A stretch of 64,000 nt of DNA, from positions 2,756,720-2,820,719 of the forward strand of contig NC_046358.1 of assembly GCF_004027225.2 (NCBI RefSeq), given 5' to 3'. Every line of letters begins with the position of its first letter. Position 1 is the stretch's first letter. Below the pieces are notes generated by a model. The model was not told the origin of the DNA. It did not search any database and saw only the letters and a program-made list of their open reading frames with translations. The position numbers were made by a program, and so were the translations under genes. Of the stretch, positions 34,001 to 49,000 are shown piece after piece. The stretch is from Strigops habroptila (taxonomy: Eukaryota; Chordata; Aves; Psittaciformes; Psittacidae).

Positions 34001-37000
34001 CACAGCCAGGATCAAGACTGACACACAGATACATAGTAAGAGCTACTGCTGTGAATAATTTACCATTTGAGTGACAAACGAGAACGGAGGTAAAAGACTA
34101 ATGTGCTCAAGCTCATGCCAGTGGTATTGGGACAGAGCTGAGGATGATCCAGCATTCCTGTTTGCAGCACATCTTCTATTTGCAGGACTACAACAAGAAG
34201 CCAGCCCCAACTCTTAGCAACAATTCGGTTCTACAGATCCACTGCTGATCAGCTGTGATTTGCCAACTCACAACCTTTGCTTTCCATTCAAAATACCAGC
34301 AGAAAAAGGGAAGTGGGTAAGTTCACACTTGGGAGTATGTCAACTTCTCAGGCAACGAATTCATGCACTGAGGTGAACAGGTGAATGGCCTTGAACAGAA
34401 CTTGTTACTGAATTTAATTCCTACTGCAGAGAATGTTTTGAGTGTGAAACAAAGCAGCTGCCAACAGAGCTGATGAAGACTAAGTTATTGGCTGGCAGGC
34501 ACACAGTACCTGAAGCCTTCATTAGTGTAGCAGCATCTGCTTATCTTACCTGGCCACTGCTGAGAATACCCACAGCTATTTCCCATTTACTGATGGTTTG
34601 AGATCGTGATACTGCAACTACAGCCTTGTGCACAACTCTCAGTCTGTGCTAGTGACCCAGCACTCAAACAGGTATCGGGGAAAAAACGGATCTGAGACTA
34701 AAATGGATGAATTCTTACTGTGTAAGGTCCATTTCCCTCAGCTTCCCCACTTCTTGCTTGTGTTTTTCTTGGAATTCCTTTGCAGCTTCTTCCTACAACA
34801 GGACAGCACAATGGATGCAGTAAGTTCTAAGTGCAACAGTGACAGCGTAATGGAAGGAAAATGCCTTTCCCACTGAAAGAGAAGTACATGCCCTAAAATA
34901 AATACCAGATGATGCTGAAAAGCTTCTCTCTTTTATATAACTTCATTTCTATGTTATTTGCATACAAATACTTGTAGTATATAAGAACATCTTGGTAGAT
35001 GCTGCAGAAAATCCATGTTGCAAATTAACAAAGCATGACTACAAGCATGTAACGCAAAGCTGTCAGGTTTCAACTGCCATAAAGTGACAGACATGATGTG
35101 GAATTCTTTCCATCCAAGAAAATCTAGATGACAAGGCTTCTACACTCTAGGGAATTCCATGAAGTGCTCACATATGTATCAAGAAAAAGTTCATAATTAC
35201 CAAGTCATCATTTAAAGACTTCAGTGTTGGCTCCATTACAATATCCTTTGTTGCTGCCATCTGCTCCTCCACAGCTTTTTCCTGCACTGTGTTGAACAAC
35301 TGAAAATGAAATAAGCCAACACATGTAAGACTTGCTGTTTCTTCTAGGTTATTGCTCTAACATAAATAGGAAATGCTGTCTGTCCCCATGAAACTCTTCT
35401 AACCTTGCAAATACTATCAGGCAGTTTATTTCTGATGCATGCATTCCATCATATTGAAATAAAAAGCTCAAGGCTGCTTCCTGAAGGCACAATGATATAT
35501 AGCTTTTATAAAAGTATAAAAATAAATCAGTCAGCACTCAATGTCACTTACATGAACGTAGAGTACTCATAGTTTACAACATAATTTATTAATACAGCAC
35601 CACTTGATTAACATTTGCAGCCAAAAGCTGCATATATATTTTTTGGATGTTATTTTCTTCAAGGGTGTTATGCTGAGGAAACCACCTCTCCAATGAGCCA
35701 CTATGCCAGACTGCAGCAGCTTTACTATTGTATCCTGAACCTTGAGAACTAGAAGCCCTAGGCTCAGCAAGCAATTGTAAGCAGTTGGTAAGTATTCCGT
35801 CTGTCTCACTATTTGTAACTCATTGCGTTGCTCAATTTATCACACACATCCAAAGAAAACCACATCCAAAACTTCCCAAATATTTCACAGGACTTCAAGT
35901 CTATTTCTAAATGACATTGGAAAAGTGAGTTTGTCTTGAAGAAAAGTTCACAATGCAGTGAACAATCATAAACAAATGGCTCAGCTGGCAGCATGGGCTG
36001 ATGCTCAGCATTTTGGTCATGACATTTCAACATTTCTATCCATAAGCACTATTATTTGGGAAAAAACTATATAAATGCCATAAATTTTTCCACTGGGATT
36101 TTCCCATCTTACAAAGAAATTTACAGTCAGTTCTTGAGGGTATGTTAAAGATACACAGTTCTGATTGAGCTCAGTATTGGAATTACACATCGGTCCAACA
36201 CAGCTTGTCACGATGCTTTACCTGCACTACTTTGCGGACGATCCTGTTGAAGAGGCCCATCAGCTGACTGCTGGGCAGCTCCAACTCCTTTTCCAGTTGG
36301 TCCAGAGATTTATGCTGTAGGCCAATCCCTAGAAAAAGGGCCTGAGAAAACAACATGTATTTCAGTTATAAAGGCTTTTAGAACAAATACAAATACATAT
36401 TACCCTCTACACAACCTGTATTCTCCCAAGTCCTTGCTCTGCTCAAGTAATACAAGGCTTCTCTGGAATGAGCCGCAGCTTTGCTCAGATGCAGTGGAAC
36501 ACCCCTGAATTACTCTGCAGATGGCATTTGCCATTCCATACTTAGTACAGACAAATACCCTTCTCCTGAAGTCTAGCTAAAAGGTGGAAAAATACTACAA
36601 GCAGGATAAATGATGAAGAGGACTACAAAAGCAGCAATTAACTGAAGCAAAGTCTTTTCTTAAAGATGACATGAAACAGAAACCTATTCCAAAAGTATAT
36701 ATACAAAGAGAGGTGATGCATGGCTTGTTCTCACAGTGATACACACCGACTGTGCAGCAGAGAGAGAGATATCACCCATCTGGTTGAGAAAGAACATCCT
36801 GGCAATGGCAGGTACCATATCCATGATGAGATGATAGTCCACCATGTTGCGAGAGTACATCTCTAATCTCTTCAGGTCATATGGGATGAAAACTGATTCT
36901 AATTCAGCACGGCTGATGGCTGATAGATACAAGAAAAAGACAGCAATGTCAAGACTGTTCTTTGTAGCTTTTCAGGATCTCAGTATTTAACATGATTCTT

Positions 37001-40000
37001 TGTACCCTCGTAGCAGCAACCAAAACTCTTTCTCCAAGACAGATACTAAAACCCCACAAGAGACAGATTACCAAATTCTCTCAAGAGGACTCCCCTCTGT
37101 TGGGCATTGAGAAAACAGCAATTTGCTTTTAAGCCAGAAGTGACTGTTACAACTGTCTTGTCTGGCCCCCTTTTTTATACTGCCTATGTGTTTCCCCCAG
37201 CAAGTGCTGGATTGAGCCCAATAAACATGCAGTTGAACTTAAGCCTCACTCTTAGGAAAACATCACATTCCAACGTCCAAATTTCTGATGACAATGTTCT
37301 TCCTAAGACCCTGAGCAAGCTGCTCTGCCTACTGACCCTTGCTATTCAAGGCTTCCCTTTTAATTTCATACTGGATCTGGCAGGTGTCAGTAGCCATCCA
37401 GGTTTTGTCATTCATTTAGCTGTTACAGTCAACAGCCCTCTGATTTGGGGTTACTTAAATCTTTGATCAAGAAAGTAAAGAAGAAAAAACATCAACAAAA
37501 CACTAAACCCCCACCACTACTTGTTTCCATCAACAGAAACAAGTCCTCTTAGCTTTTAGTTAGAAATAAAAGCATTCTTCTGGATTATAGGAACAAAACA
37601 CAGTGACTGACCAAGAGCGACTCATGGCACTTCACAGGAGACATCACACAATGCATGTAGTTGAGAACTCTCATAAACATATACATGGATTTTAAAGAGC
37701 AATCTAACTGAACATCATGCGCCAGGGTACTCACGTGGCTGGGGCTGCTGTTTGATGTTTTTATTCTGCAGAATATTCAGTGCCAACGAAGGAGAGAATG
37801 TGCTGAACTGGTAGGAAAGCAGAGAAAGGAACCGCCTCCTAAAATCTACAGGACAAGACGATAAAATAAACAACTCCTGTGGACCTCTAGAATAAATATC
37901 CCAGAAGATTCTCTGGTGTTAGCAAACTCACAGTTACCTTTCCAGAAGGCAGTAAGCCAAGGCTCCTGTTCAGTGTCCTCTTCATTCAGTGTCTTTAGCA
38001 TGATGCACGAATGCTCACCAGTCAGGTCATTCTATTAAATAAGATATATAGAATCACAGAATCATAGACTAGGTAGGGTTGGAAAGGACCTTAAGATCAT
38101 CCAGTTCCAACTCCCTGCCATGGGCAGGGATGCTTCACACTAGAGCATGTCATCCAAGGCTCTGTCCAACCTGGCCTTGAACACTGCCAGGGATGGAGCA
38201 TTTACCACTTCTTTGGGCACCGTGTGCCAGCACCTCAGCACCCTCACAGTAAAGAACTTCTTCCTTATATCTAACCTGAACTTCTCCTGTATAAGTTTGA
38301 ACCCATTTCCCCTTGTCCTATCACTACAATCCCTGATGAAGGGTCTCCCTCCAGCATCCTTGATATCTCTCATGAGATATCATCATGAGATATCATCATG
38401 CCCATGAACCTTCTCTCTGTGCTTGACTGAAGAAGACAAAGGTCTTCCAAATCAATAAGAATGCATGTATCAACTGCTACTGATCACCACTACCTCATGG
38501 ACAACCTATGAACTCCTAGAATTTGGGAAATCGCAGTGCTGAGGGATTTTTGGCTTCTTGAGGTAAGCAATAATCACCACTTTTGGAAATTCCAGCTACA
38601 GCTCAAGAACCAGAAAAACAAAAGAAAAATGCAATTACATGGGACAAACAAATTATTCTCCCCAAAATTCCTATAGCTGCTAGTGCTATCTTTTGTAAAC
38701 ACCTAGAAAAACAAGAGCAGTCTGTTCAAGGGCCACTTGTGTATTTTACCAATAACCACATTATTAACCCTCAACAGCTGCACCTTTGCTCTCATTTTTT
38801 AAGTGCAAACTACTTAGAAGACCACATTTACAACCCTAAAATTTTACTCCTTTAGTTATCTATAGGCCCAAAGAACAAAAAGGATCATAAACCCACCCCC
38901 AGATGTAGCCTCAGGAAACTTTCCTGCCCAACTTGCTTCTCACAGAAGCTAATGGAAAGCTGCCCAGTGATTTCAATAGGGCTGGATTTCATTCAGAAAC
39001 AATATGCTACTTACTGGTGTCTGCCTCAGATAAACTGGCACAAATCCAGCACGTTTCCAAAACCTGGGAAAAAGGGAAAAAGAAAACACACTGAGAATGA
39101 CAGAGCTGTTGATCCTACTGTAATACTTGGGGTTAAATGCAATTTATCTACCATGCAAGAACAACTGTTGAAAAGTAAGTGGAAGTCTGTAAGACAGCCT
39201 GCCACTACTGCACACAGACAGAAAGTAGTGCCAGCAATCAAAGTGACTGAGGCTCTAACTCAGAGGAGTGAAGAATGATGACTGTGATACCAAAAAGTGA
39301 ACAAACTTCCAAAGACTGACAGACACAACACAAAAGTTATTGCATTTGACATGCTTCCAGGGCCTCCTTTAGAAACAGGCAGGCAGATTTTGACCAATAA
39401 TACCACAGACTCCTAAGGGATACCCTGGGGAGGGGATGAGGATTTGCAGTTATTTCAAAGACTGATGATTTTCCCTGGCAACTTTCAGGTTGCAAATAGT
39501 CACTTGTGGACCAGGGAGAACCCCAGACTGCTCAGCAAAATCCTGCTGGCTTCCCTTTCCCTCCTCCTGCATCTCAATTGTGAACTGCTCCTCCAATTCA
39601 TTTTGCCCAGGACGAGTATAAGAAGACCTGCTGAGACCAAACATATGGCAGCCCAGACAAAAGAAAGAAGCCAGGCTCCAGAGCAACTGTCACTGGCAAC
39701 CTACCTCCACAGCCATGGGATGCCTACTCACTCATCAGCTGTGCAGCATGCTGCAGGTTTCAGCAGGAAGCCCTACAGTGTACCCCAGCCTCTCCCTATC
39801 CCACTCTTCATCCTTTTTTATCTATCCCACAAAGCTAACAGTCAGATAACTGAAATAAACACAGAATCATAGAATAGTTAGGGTTAGAAAGGACCTTAAG
39901 ATCATCTAGTTCCAACCCCCCTGCCATCAGCAGGGACACCACACACTAGATCATTTCACCAATGACTCCATTCAACCTGTTTCATTTCAATTTAATTAAG

Positions 40001-43000
40001 AAGCTGGCTCCTCTGTTCACTTAAACTGGGGTTATTCTCACATAGGGAGTGGATTCAAGCCTCTGGTTAGTTTTAAATAAATCATTAAAACTGCTAAAAG
40101 AACCCAAATCACACCCACAATTTAAGCTGAATTAAGAACTCAGCATAAAAAGACTCCATCTCCTTTCGGTGGGACTCAAAACCTGAATACACCACCTGAA
40201 AAACAGAACTGCTACTTCTCAGTGAACACAGCTACGGGAACAGTGCTCTGTCATCTACAAAAACTAGTTATACTACTAAAATACCTGTCTGAAGAAAACA
40301 AACTCTTTTGCATTTATACGTGCTGTTTGTGGAAATCACCTCTGGTAACACAAAATAAAAGTGATAAAAACATTCCAACACAGGAAGGCAAAAAATAATG
40401 ACAAAAAGGTGAAGAATACCTTTAACCCACCACAACGCAGCTACCTATTAGTGTGGCAAAATTCAACTTTTGGAGGAGATTTCTTGACACCAGCAGCTCC
40501 AGACCATGGAACAAAAATCCTGTCAGAGGAGGAACCACTCGGATTTTGACTTCAAAATCTAACCTCTAGATGATCCATATTGTTTGGGGTTATTAAAAGT
40601 ACTGTATTAACTTAAATGTATGTGTAGTGTATTTGCTACTGGTATGATGGCTTCCACACGGAACAAGTCATACATAACATTTGTTCAGAGCTGTCAATTA
40701 GAAAAATTATGTACTTCAGTTAAGCTGTGATCTTACTTAGAAATAATTCTTGTTCTCCACTTAAAAGCACATTGGATTTACAATCTGTTACCTAGGTATT
40801 CCAGTTATTCTAAACCAACCTCACTCGGGGGGCTGAGTAGTAGCATCCCCTCTGCTGCACATGAATGTTATCAAACTCAGGCCGAGTACATGCTGGTTAT
40901 ATGGAAATTAACCAAAATTTGGTTAACTTCACACCAGTAACCCCAGGATTTTGTAGAAATTCTTCACAACAGAGAGAAACTTCATGAAACCTGAAAAGCT
41001 TGCATTTATGTTATGTGTGTGTATATACATGTGTGTGTGTGTGTGTGCACCAGATGTTTCCAAACTAAGACACTTGAAACTGGGAGAATATACGGAAAAC
41101 ACTGACACAGAATGATTCGTCGATTCAGGACCACATGTTTGCACTTCATATAAAGCTGCTTTTTCATCCAATTTGATAAAAAGTTCCCAGCATGGTACTA
41201 GGTCATTGTACTGCTGAAGATGAAGCCTTCTGAGGGAGCTAAAAATCCAAGGTTCTGACCACTGCCTTGATTTAAAAAAAAAAATAAAAATTAAATTTTA
41301 AAAAAAAGAAGAAAAAAATTAAAAAAAAAATCTACAGGTTCAGGCTTTTGCTTGGTTTTTTTTGGCCAAAACCAACCAACCAAACAAGAAAACAAAACAA
41401 AAAAAGCCCCGACATGATAGGCCAAGGACTGATGGATCAACACACACACACAAACACAACCTTTTGAAATTATTTTTCTGCATTTCTCATCCTAAACTAC
41501 AGGTTATGTGAACAGCAGCAGTGTCTCACCCCATAAGAGACAGCAGAAATTCCTTAACCTACCTGACTGGGAAACTGCAAAGTTTGTATTTGTAAAGACT
41601 TTTAGAGGCCTCAGATAGAAGTCCCCCTCTGCCCTGAGAGAGATCATTCAAATAAAGACATCTGAGCCATTTCCTTTATAATTTGCAAAGATTAAGACTA
41701 TTTCACAAGAACCGTTCAGTTCTGATGCTCTCCTCCACAGCTGAACAGTTCATCACATTTTGGGATGAACTTTGCAGCATGTTCTCCATGGAACAAAATA
41801 GGCTACAGTCTCTGTAACCTGAAATGCTAAATCACACATAGCTGGAACATGGTTCTGACTTCACAAGTTGGCCTCCACTGCTCTTACTACTTCTGCTGAA
41901 CTCAGTTTCATCTCTGCCACAGTACCCTAGGTCCTCTGTAAGTGGGGGTATGACAGCCAGGAACCAAGGTTTTAGGTGATAAATGACTGCTTTGCTTTTA
42001 AGCTAGCAACAGGAAGAATTCTGCAGGAAGAAACTGTGGATTCACAACTTCCCACGCTATGGCTGAGAAAGTCTCAGGAACCTACAGAGATTTATAGCAT
42101 TTGATAATATTAAAAAAGTTTGCATTTATTATAAAATTAGATGGTTTTATATAAAACTATGTTGTAAGGTAGAGCTAAAACTTCAGAAAAATTAGTAAGT
42201 TATTTACTACTGCAGTAACTCAGCACCTCCGTGGTAGGAAAAGCAAGAAGCAGCTGCAGTTGCTTGTGAAAATCATTTACATTTGTTGGGAAACTAACAA
42301 CCAGCTTTGCAGTCAGCAGCAGCTCAAGCTTCTACAGGTCACAGGAAGTTGTATTTAACTTCTCTCTACCTATTACAGGCTGCTCTTACTTCTCTAGCCT
42401 GGAAAAACTGAGCAATTAAAGCTAGTTACTGTTAAGAAGGGTCACAAAGACAACCAAGAAGGGAATAGGTTTGCCCTCAAGAGGAGACTAAGGAAAAGCT
42501 ACCCTGAAGAATGCACTTAGGATCAACCCTACTGTACATCAAGAAAAAGTCTTACAGGAGAAATGGTCTCAGTTTTAGAAACCAAGTGAAATATGTAAAG
42601 ACAAAGAGAATATCCAAGGGGTAAAATATTCATTCAAAACATAGATATTCATATACTCTGCTCTTGTGAGACCCCACTTGCAGCACTGTGTGCAGTTCTG
42701 GTGACTCCAACAGAAGGACATGGAGCTGTTGGAGCAAGCACAGAGGAGGCCATGAGGATGATCAGGGGCTGGAGCACCTCCCGTATGGAGACAGGCTGAG
42801 AAAGTTGGGGCTGTTCAGCCTGGAGAAGAGAAGCTGCGTGGAGACCTCAGAGCAGCTTCCAGCGTCTGAAGGGGGCTACAAGGATGCTGCAGAGGGACTC
42901 TTCATCAGGGACTGGAGTGACAGGACAAGGGGTGATGGGTTCAAACTGAAACAGGGGAAGTTCAGGTTGGAGATAAGGAAGAAGTTCTTTACTGTGAGGC

Positions 43001-46000
43001 TGGTGAGGCACTGCAAAAGGTTGCCCAGAGAAGTGGTAAATGCTCCATCCCTGGCAGTGTTCAAGGCCAGGTTGGACAGAGCCTTGGGCGACATAGTCTA
43101 GTGTGAGGTGTCCCTGCTCATGGCACAGGGTTGGAACTGGATGATCTTAAGGTTCTTTTCAACCCAACCATTCTATGATTCTTTATTATTTTTACATATT
43201 ATATATTATGACGATTTGTATAGTCATATTTTTGCACTGGATATAACTAGCAAATTAGAATAATGTCTTACTTGAGTAATTTTGGTGTTAGGCCATAAGA
43301 CACCCCTAGGTAGTCCAGGCTTTCAGCTTGTCTTTCACTCAGTTTGAAAAGTAGAGGAGGCAAGTCTTTCCGAGGTGTCACAACCTCTTCTAATAAACTA
43401 ACAGTCTGAAAAAGAAAGTGGAAATGGGTTTAGTAGCATCCTCACAGACATCTGAAAATTGCACCTCTTATCCTGTATAAAAAATAAATATGAGTATTTC
43501 CTCCTTACAGGGAGAAATCATTATCAAGACTTACAGCGACAAACAGCACAACAGAAAATACAGGCAATGTACTGAGCTCCATACCTCACTGCTAACAGTT
43601 GCAATTTCTTTTGGCTTTTGAATTGGTTTTTCTTCCAAACATGGGAATTTGCCTTCATAGTACATCTGCAGTAAAGTCAGAGCTCTGCTGCCATAGCCCA
43701 TCTGTCAAGTAGGAACAATACACTATAAGCAAACAAAACCAGTGCAGAGATCACTCAGTCACTGCAAAACCACATTTTCATTGCTACACAGCAGCTGCAT
43801 GAAGGACCCTACAGAACCTGGATGTCTGAAGTCACGATGAGAGCCTAGCTGATGGTTTAGGACTGTGTAATAATTTTTGGTGCTTTACTCTGGCACTCAG
43901 AAAATGCCAAACACCAGCGTGAACATTTGGTAATCTCACAATAAATACCACTGGATCTGGACTGTATACTGCTGCTCAGGATGCTGGCATGGGTTTGCTA
44001 CCCGCTAGGGGAAAGCAATGCCCCAGCCTGCTGGGGCATCTGACCACTTCTGTGTGCCTGACCTCATTCTGTTACTGCTGCTGGCTCAGTCCCCAAGCTT
44101 AAAATGCTAAAAACAACTGGGTTCCAAAAAATACTTTACCCCCTGATAATCTGGATGCACCGCAATACGAACAACACGGCCACCAGAGAGGCCCCCGAAG
44201 TCCGGATCTTGGAACTGCAAAAGAGGCAAAAGTCAATTTAAAAGAACACACATGGGTATTCTGGAAATAAGAAATAGTGCTGAAATCTATCTTAGGTGTG
44301 AATTCACAGCCAAATTGTTCACCTGCTCTGAAATGGTCCAGGGAATAAGATCACCAGAAGCTTTCTTTCCCCTAGAAAGGCTGTTCATGATAGACTGGCG
44401 AGAGATCTCTCCCTCCAGGCACACCTGCCAGAAAAGGTAAAAGACCATTAATGGAGGAAAAGTGTTTTCTCCTACAGTCTCCCCAGTACACCAGAATCAA
44501 AACTTATACTCAACGACAGTTGTTGAGTCCATTATGCAGTACTGATATTTCATGTGATCCCTGCTCTGCAACACGACGACCAAACACATATGCGCTAACA
44601 GGCTCTGTCCCTAAAAGCCCTGTCTCAAAAAGTTCATCAACAGCAAACATAAAAGCCTGTCCCACCAATATTTCTCTTTAAAGGTCATGTATTTTTCATG
44701 TAAATGGGGCTTTTTCTTTTAAGAAACAGTAGATCTAATGAGCTGCATCACACAGATAATTAAGAATATGTGTTCTTAAGAAAGGAAGGATATAGTCAGA
44801 CATCAAACAGTCAAGGGCTGAAATATTCCTACATCTCTAACCGTGTACATCTGAGGAGTTTGCATTTTTAGAGTTCTACTGCAAATAAATGGAATGCTGG
44901 AAACATGGGATAAGCAGAATGAACGTGTGAGCCAACTCTCCTTGCAGAAATGGGAGGACAAAGACATCTCTTGAAGCAATAGTTCAGCTCCTCAGAAGGC
45001 TTCTCAGCACAAACACATTGTGGAGACTGAGAGCTCTGTGTGAAAGGATTAGCATCACAGCCCTATGGTACCAACTACTCCTAGATAGTACACTGCCATC
45101 GTAGTACACTGGTAGTATAGTGTCTCACAGCAGTGTACTGCTTCGTTATTGAGCAGTTCACTTCATAGATACACGCTGCTCTCTTACCTGAACAACAGCA
45201 AGTACTTCTGGTAATGAATTCTGGGTAGGTGGAACAGGTGGCAAAAGGCAAAAAAGATGATGGGCAGGAGCATCAGACAGCATCTGGAGGTCATTGGGTG
45301 AGTTCTGGAGGGTGAAGACAATCAGATGGTTGAAGAATTAGTCCATTAGCAGAGCTTCAAAGTCCAATGTAATTTAGTAGCTGACTTCTAAACAATCCTC
45401 TATTTTCTGAATTCAGGACTGTTAAGAAACTTGCAACTAGCACAGTACTGATGGAAAAACGAGCTCACAGGCCAATTCATGGCGGTTATACTACCATGCA
45501 GCATCTGCTTTTCTCAAGTGGAACCTCTTGCTCTAATGTGTATAGAACTGAACTTTCTATTTTTATATAGCTACTTATTTCTGAATCTACAAAACCTGAG
45601 AGAATTTTAAGTGTCATATTTTTAGTACTCAGAACTCAGGGACTTCACCACTCACTAGTGACTTACTAGTCACCCATGCTCTTGAAACCTTGAGATGAAT
45701 TATTACTCTTTTCAGTAGAACAATGGTACTATTCTTTTAGTTAACTTGAGGCTACTAGAACATGGTGAAGAGAACTGCAGAAGAGGTTCATCACTGATAC
45801 TGCTCGGACAAGCTTGTAGGCTCATCTAGAATTCCAGATATCTGTAAATCCAACATATTCAGCCAAGACCAAGGCAGAGATCTCTCCTTTTTCTTTATCA
45901 GACAAAGGAGAATACAGATCTGTACATAAGAAGCAACTAAAGCTGTTCAGAAATCTCAATTAGGCCAATTCAATTAGACTGTCATAACAAACACTGCTCC

Positions 46001-49000
46001 CTCCATACCATTCCTAGTTTAAATTTTGGAAGAAATAGCACAAGCTTTACCTTGTAGTGTGAAGCCACATAGAGGGCCATCAGTCTCTGCAGAAAAACTT
46101 CTGATGCTCTGTGGTAACAAAAAAGTGTATCTCTATTTACATAATATCTAACCACAGGGGTTAAGGAAACAACCTCCTTTGAAACAAGACAAAAGCTCCT
46201 TGTTGATTTAGGAGAAGTATTTTCAGTACAGCCTTGGGCTACATGCTGGCTTGTGCTCTTAGACTCTACAGTTCTATCTACAAGAATGAGTGACTTTGGG
46301 CAGTGTTCACAGCCTTCACACCCTCCAACTGTAAAGCTAAACTTGCTATAAATCCAGTAAGGACTTCCCTTCATTCAAGCCTTCCTTTGGATTGTCTCTG
46401 CAGTAAAACTGGAGTTTGGCAATGTCCTGGTAGGACACACCACCAGGCTTATAGGGCAGCGGTAAGAACTTAACTCCAGAAGTGTGGTCTTAATAGACTT
46501 CTGCCAAAAGATGATGTCCTGAGGTTATCACATTAGCTGAAGAATCCACTATTAAACAGCTTGCAAAAGCCTCCATCAGCTCATCCTGTGTGATGAGAGC
46601 ACAACATTTGAGTAAGGATACAGGTCACAAGTCTCAGGCAGAGGGCAGCCAGAGATGATTCTGGTGATGCTGAGACAGTCCAAGCACAGCAGATCATTGA
46701 GCCACTTTTCAACTGGGTCACCAGGGGCATATCTGATTGACTCATGGAGGGAGATTTCGTGCAACATACGAGCTGCAAAGAGATTTCAGAGAAGAGCATC
46801 TAGTGTTGGAAGTTACAGCTAGCAAAGAATCCAGTAAGATTTGAAGGGCTCCCAGATTAGAACATCACTACTCACATAGCTTTTGTCCCTTAAAAGCCTT
46901 TACATCTGAAAATCATGAGAAAAAACAGGAGAATTCCTTCATTTTCCCATACCACTACCCTCCAGCTGCAAAGTACATGGGCACATGGGATACCCACAGG
47001 GCTTGCCAGGCAGTGGCATTGGAGATTACAATCACACACCAGTCCAGCCCACAATGGAGTACCTGAGGCGAGTTTAGCTGTAGCTGTAGATTTGTTCTCT
47101 GCTGTCATGGTGATTTGGGTCTGTGCACTCTGTTGCCGGAGCTGCTGAATGAGCTTCAGAGATAGTGATCGACCAGTACCCTCATACCTGAAAAGCAGAA
47201 GACAAAAGTCTGAAGCAAATAACCAAACAGGAACCCTGAGCCATGGGGAAGCTCCAGCACAGAACCAGGCTGCCATCCAGAGGTAAGTGTCATTCTGAGG
47301 CTTGTGTGGGCCCCAGTCACCTCTGAGAATCAATGCCTTTTGATGTTCTTGTGCATGTAGGACAAGGCAGCCTCGCCTGTCACTTTCTTAGTCTCACCAT
47401 ACTACAAGGAAGCCATGATTCTTCCCTCTCTCCTAACAGACTATAGAATCCTCTTTATGCATTTACTCCTTGTAGCAGAGCAGAAAAGGTGGAAGTCCAT
47501 AGTGGAACCAAAGGAAAGCAGCAAGTTCAAGAACTGACTCTTAGTTATTTTAAGAAGCAGTTCCACAACAGATCAAGAATTAGCATGACCTGATGTAACA
47601 GTGAGTAATAAAAAAGATACTGTAGATAAGAAGTGGTCCACTGGCACTTGCACAGCTGCTTTCCCAGGTAGAAAGTTGCTGCTCAATCCTTACCCATTGA
47701 TTGTAGAAGCCATGAAAACAAGATAAGGGCCCAGCAGGTTCTTCACCAGAGGCAGAGGAATGGCAGCAGCTTCATCAATCACAACAAGTTCAGCTTGACC
47801 CAGTTTCACAGAATCAGCAGGGTGTATGTACTGCAGGGAATGAGAAGACACCATCATTGTCAACAACAGCTCATCTAGGAATTACGGAGACGTCAGAGTT
47901 GGCAGAACTGCTGCCCTGAAAAGCTGTTTTATGTCCCTGTTCTCCCGGACCATCAAGAGACTGAGACATGAAAGCAAATAGTTGGGAGAGGGTTCATGTT
48001 ACCCCAGGGTCACGCATCGTGTTTTGCATATTTCCAGGCAAACTAATCTGCAGAAATCACGAAAATAAAGGAAATCTGATCACTAGAAACATATGCTTGT
48101 CCTTCACTTTCTTTCTTTCTGTCATTCACTGTTTCTTTCATCTTCCTTTGCTTTTTTTCAGGAAGAAATCCAGAAGCAATTCCCAAGGGAGCTTTGTAAT
48201 CTACAAGTTATTCGCAGAAAGAAGCAAGATGTTTTGTGCACTTCACTCACCAGAAAAACAGGTTTGGCCTTAAAGCAAAACCAATCAGAACAGTTACACA
48301 TCACATAAAACAAACATGCTTAGAGTCAAAACAACTACAGCATTGGTAAAGCCAACAGTTAGGAACAAAAAGCAGAGAGGCAAGAGTGCAAAAGAGGCCA
48401 GTTACCTGAATGGTCTGTCTGTGCTCCTTGAACACGTTCACCCTGACAACAGCCTTGTTAAACTCTGGATTTAAAGACTGAACAATCTCATAGTCCAGAT
48501 GTTCCTGAAAGAAAACATTGTTAAACAGTAAGAACAAGCCAAGATCTAAGTATTGTTTACCATTATCATCAAAATAAGCTCACTACGACAGTTATTTCAG
48601 ATTCCAGTTAAAAACTCTTCTAACAAAAACTTCAGAGGCCCAAGAACTAAGAAATTATTTATGTTAAAAACAATTTCACAAAGAAACTGATTTACCCAAC
48701 TTAAAAAGAGAGAAGGAAACATAACTGCACTATGATTCATTTTTGCAGAACACTACTAAAAAGGCTGGTAGCTGATATATGTCAACAAAAATCACAGATG
48801 AGATGCAAGACCTCTCCTAAACAGAAATGCTGTGAAAGTATTTTAAGAGTCTGCTCTCCTTACCTGATACTGCAGTGCATCAAAGCCTTTAAAGATGAAC
48901 TCAAAGAGAGTGTGAAGGTTATCTGGGCTTGGAGATGTGACAAAGATATTGGAGTAACTGCACAGAAAAATAAAGCAGGAGTTTAATTCATTTTCTAACA

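Noticed and set aside
42688-43101. 137-codon + strand open frame
   Set aside because: It lies entirely inside a CR1 copy. Similar frames recur in the copies at 38.1, 52.8 and 55.8 kb.
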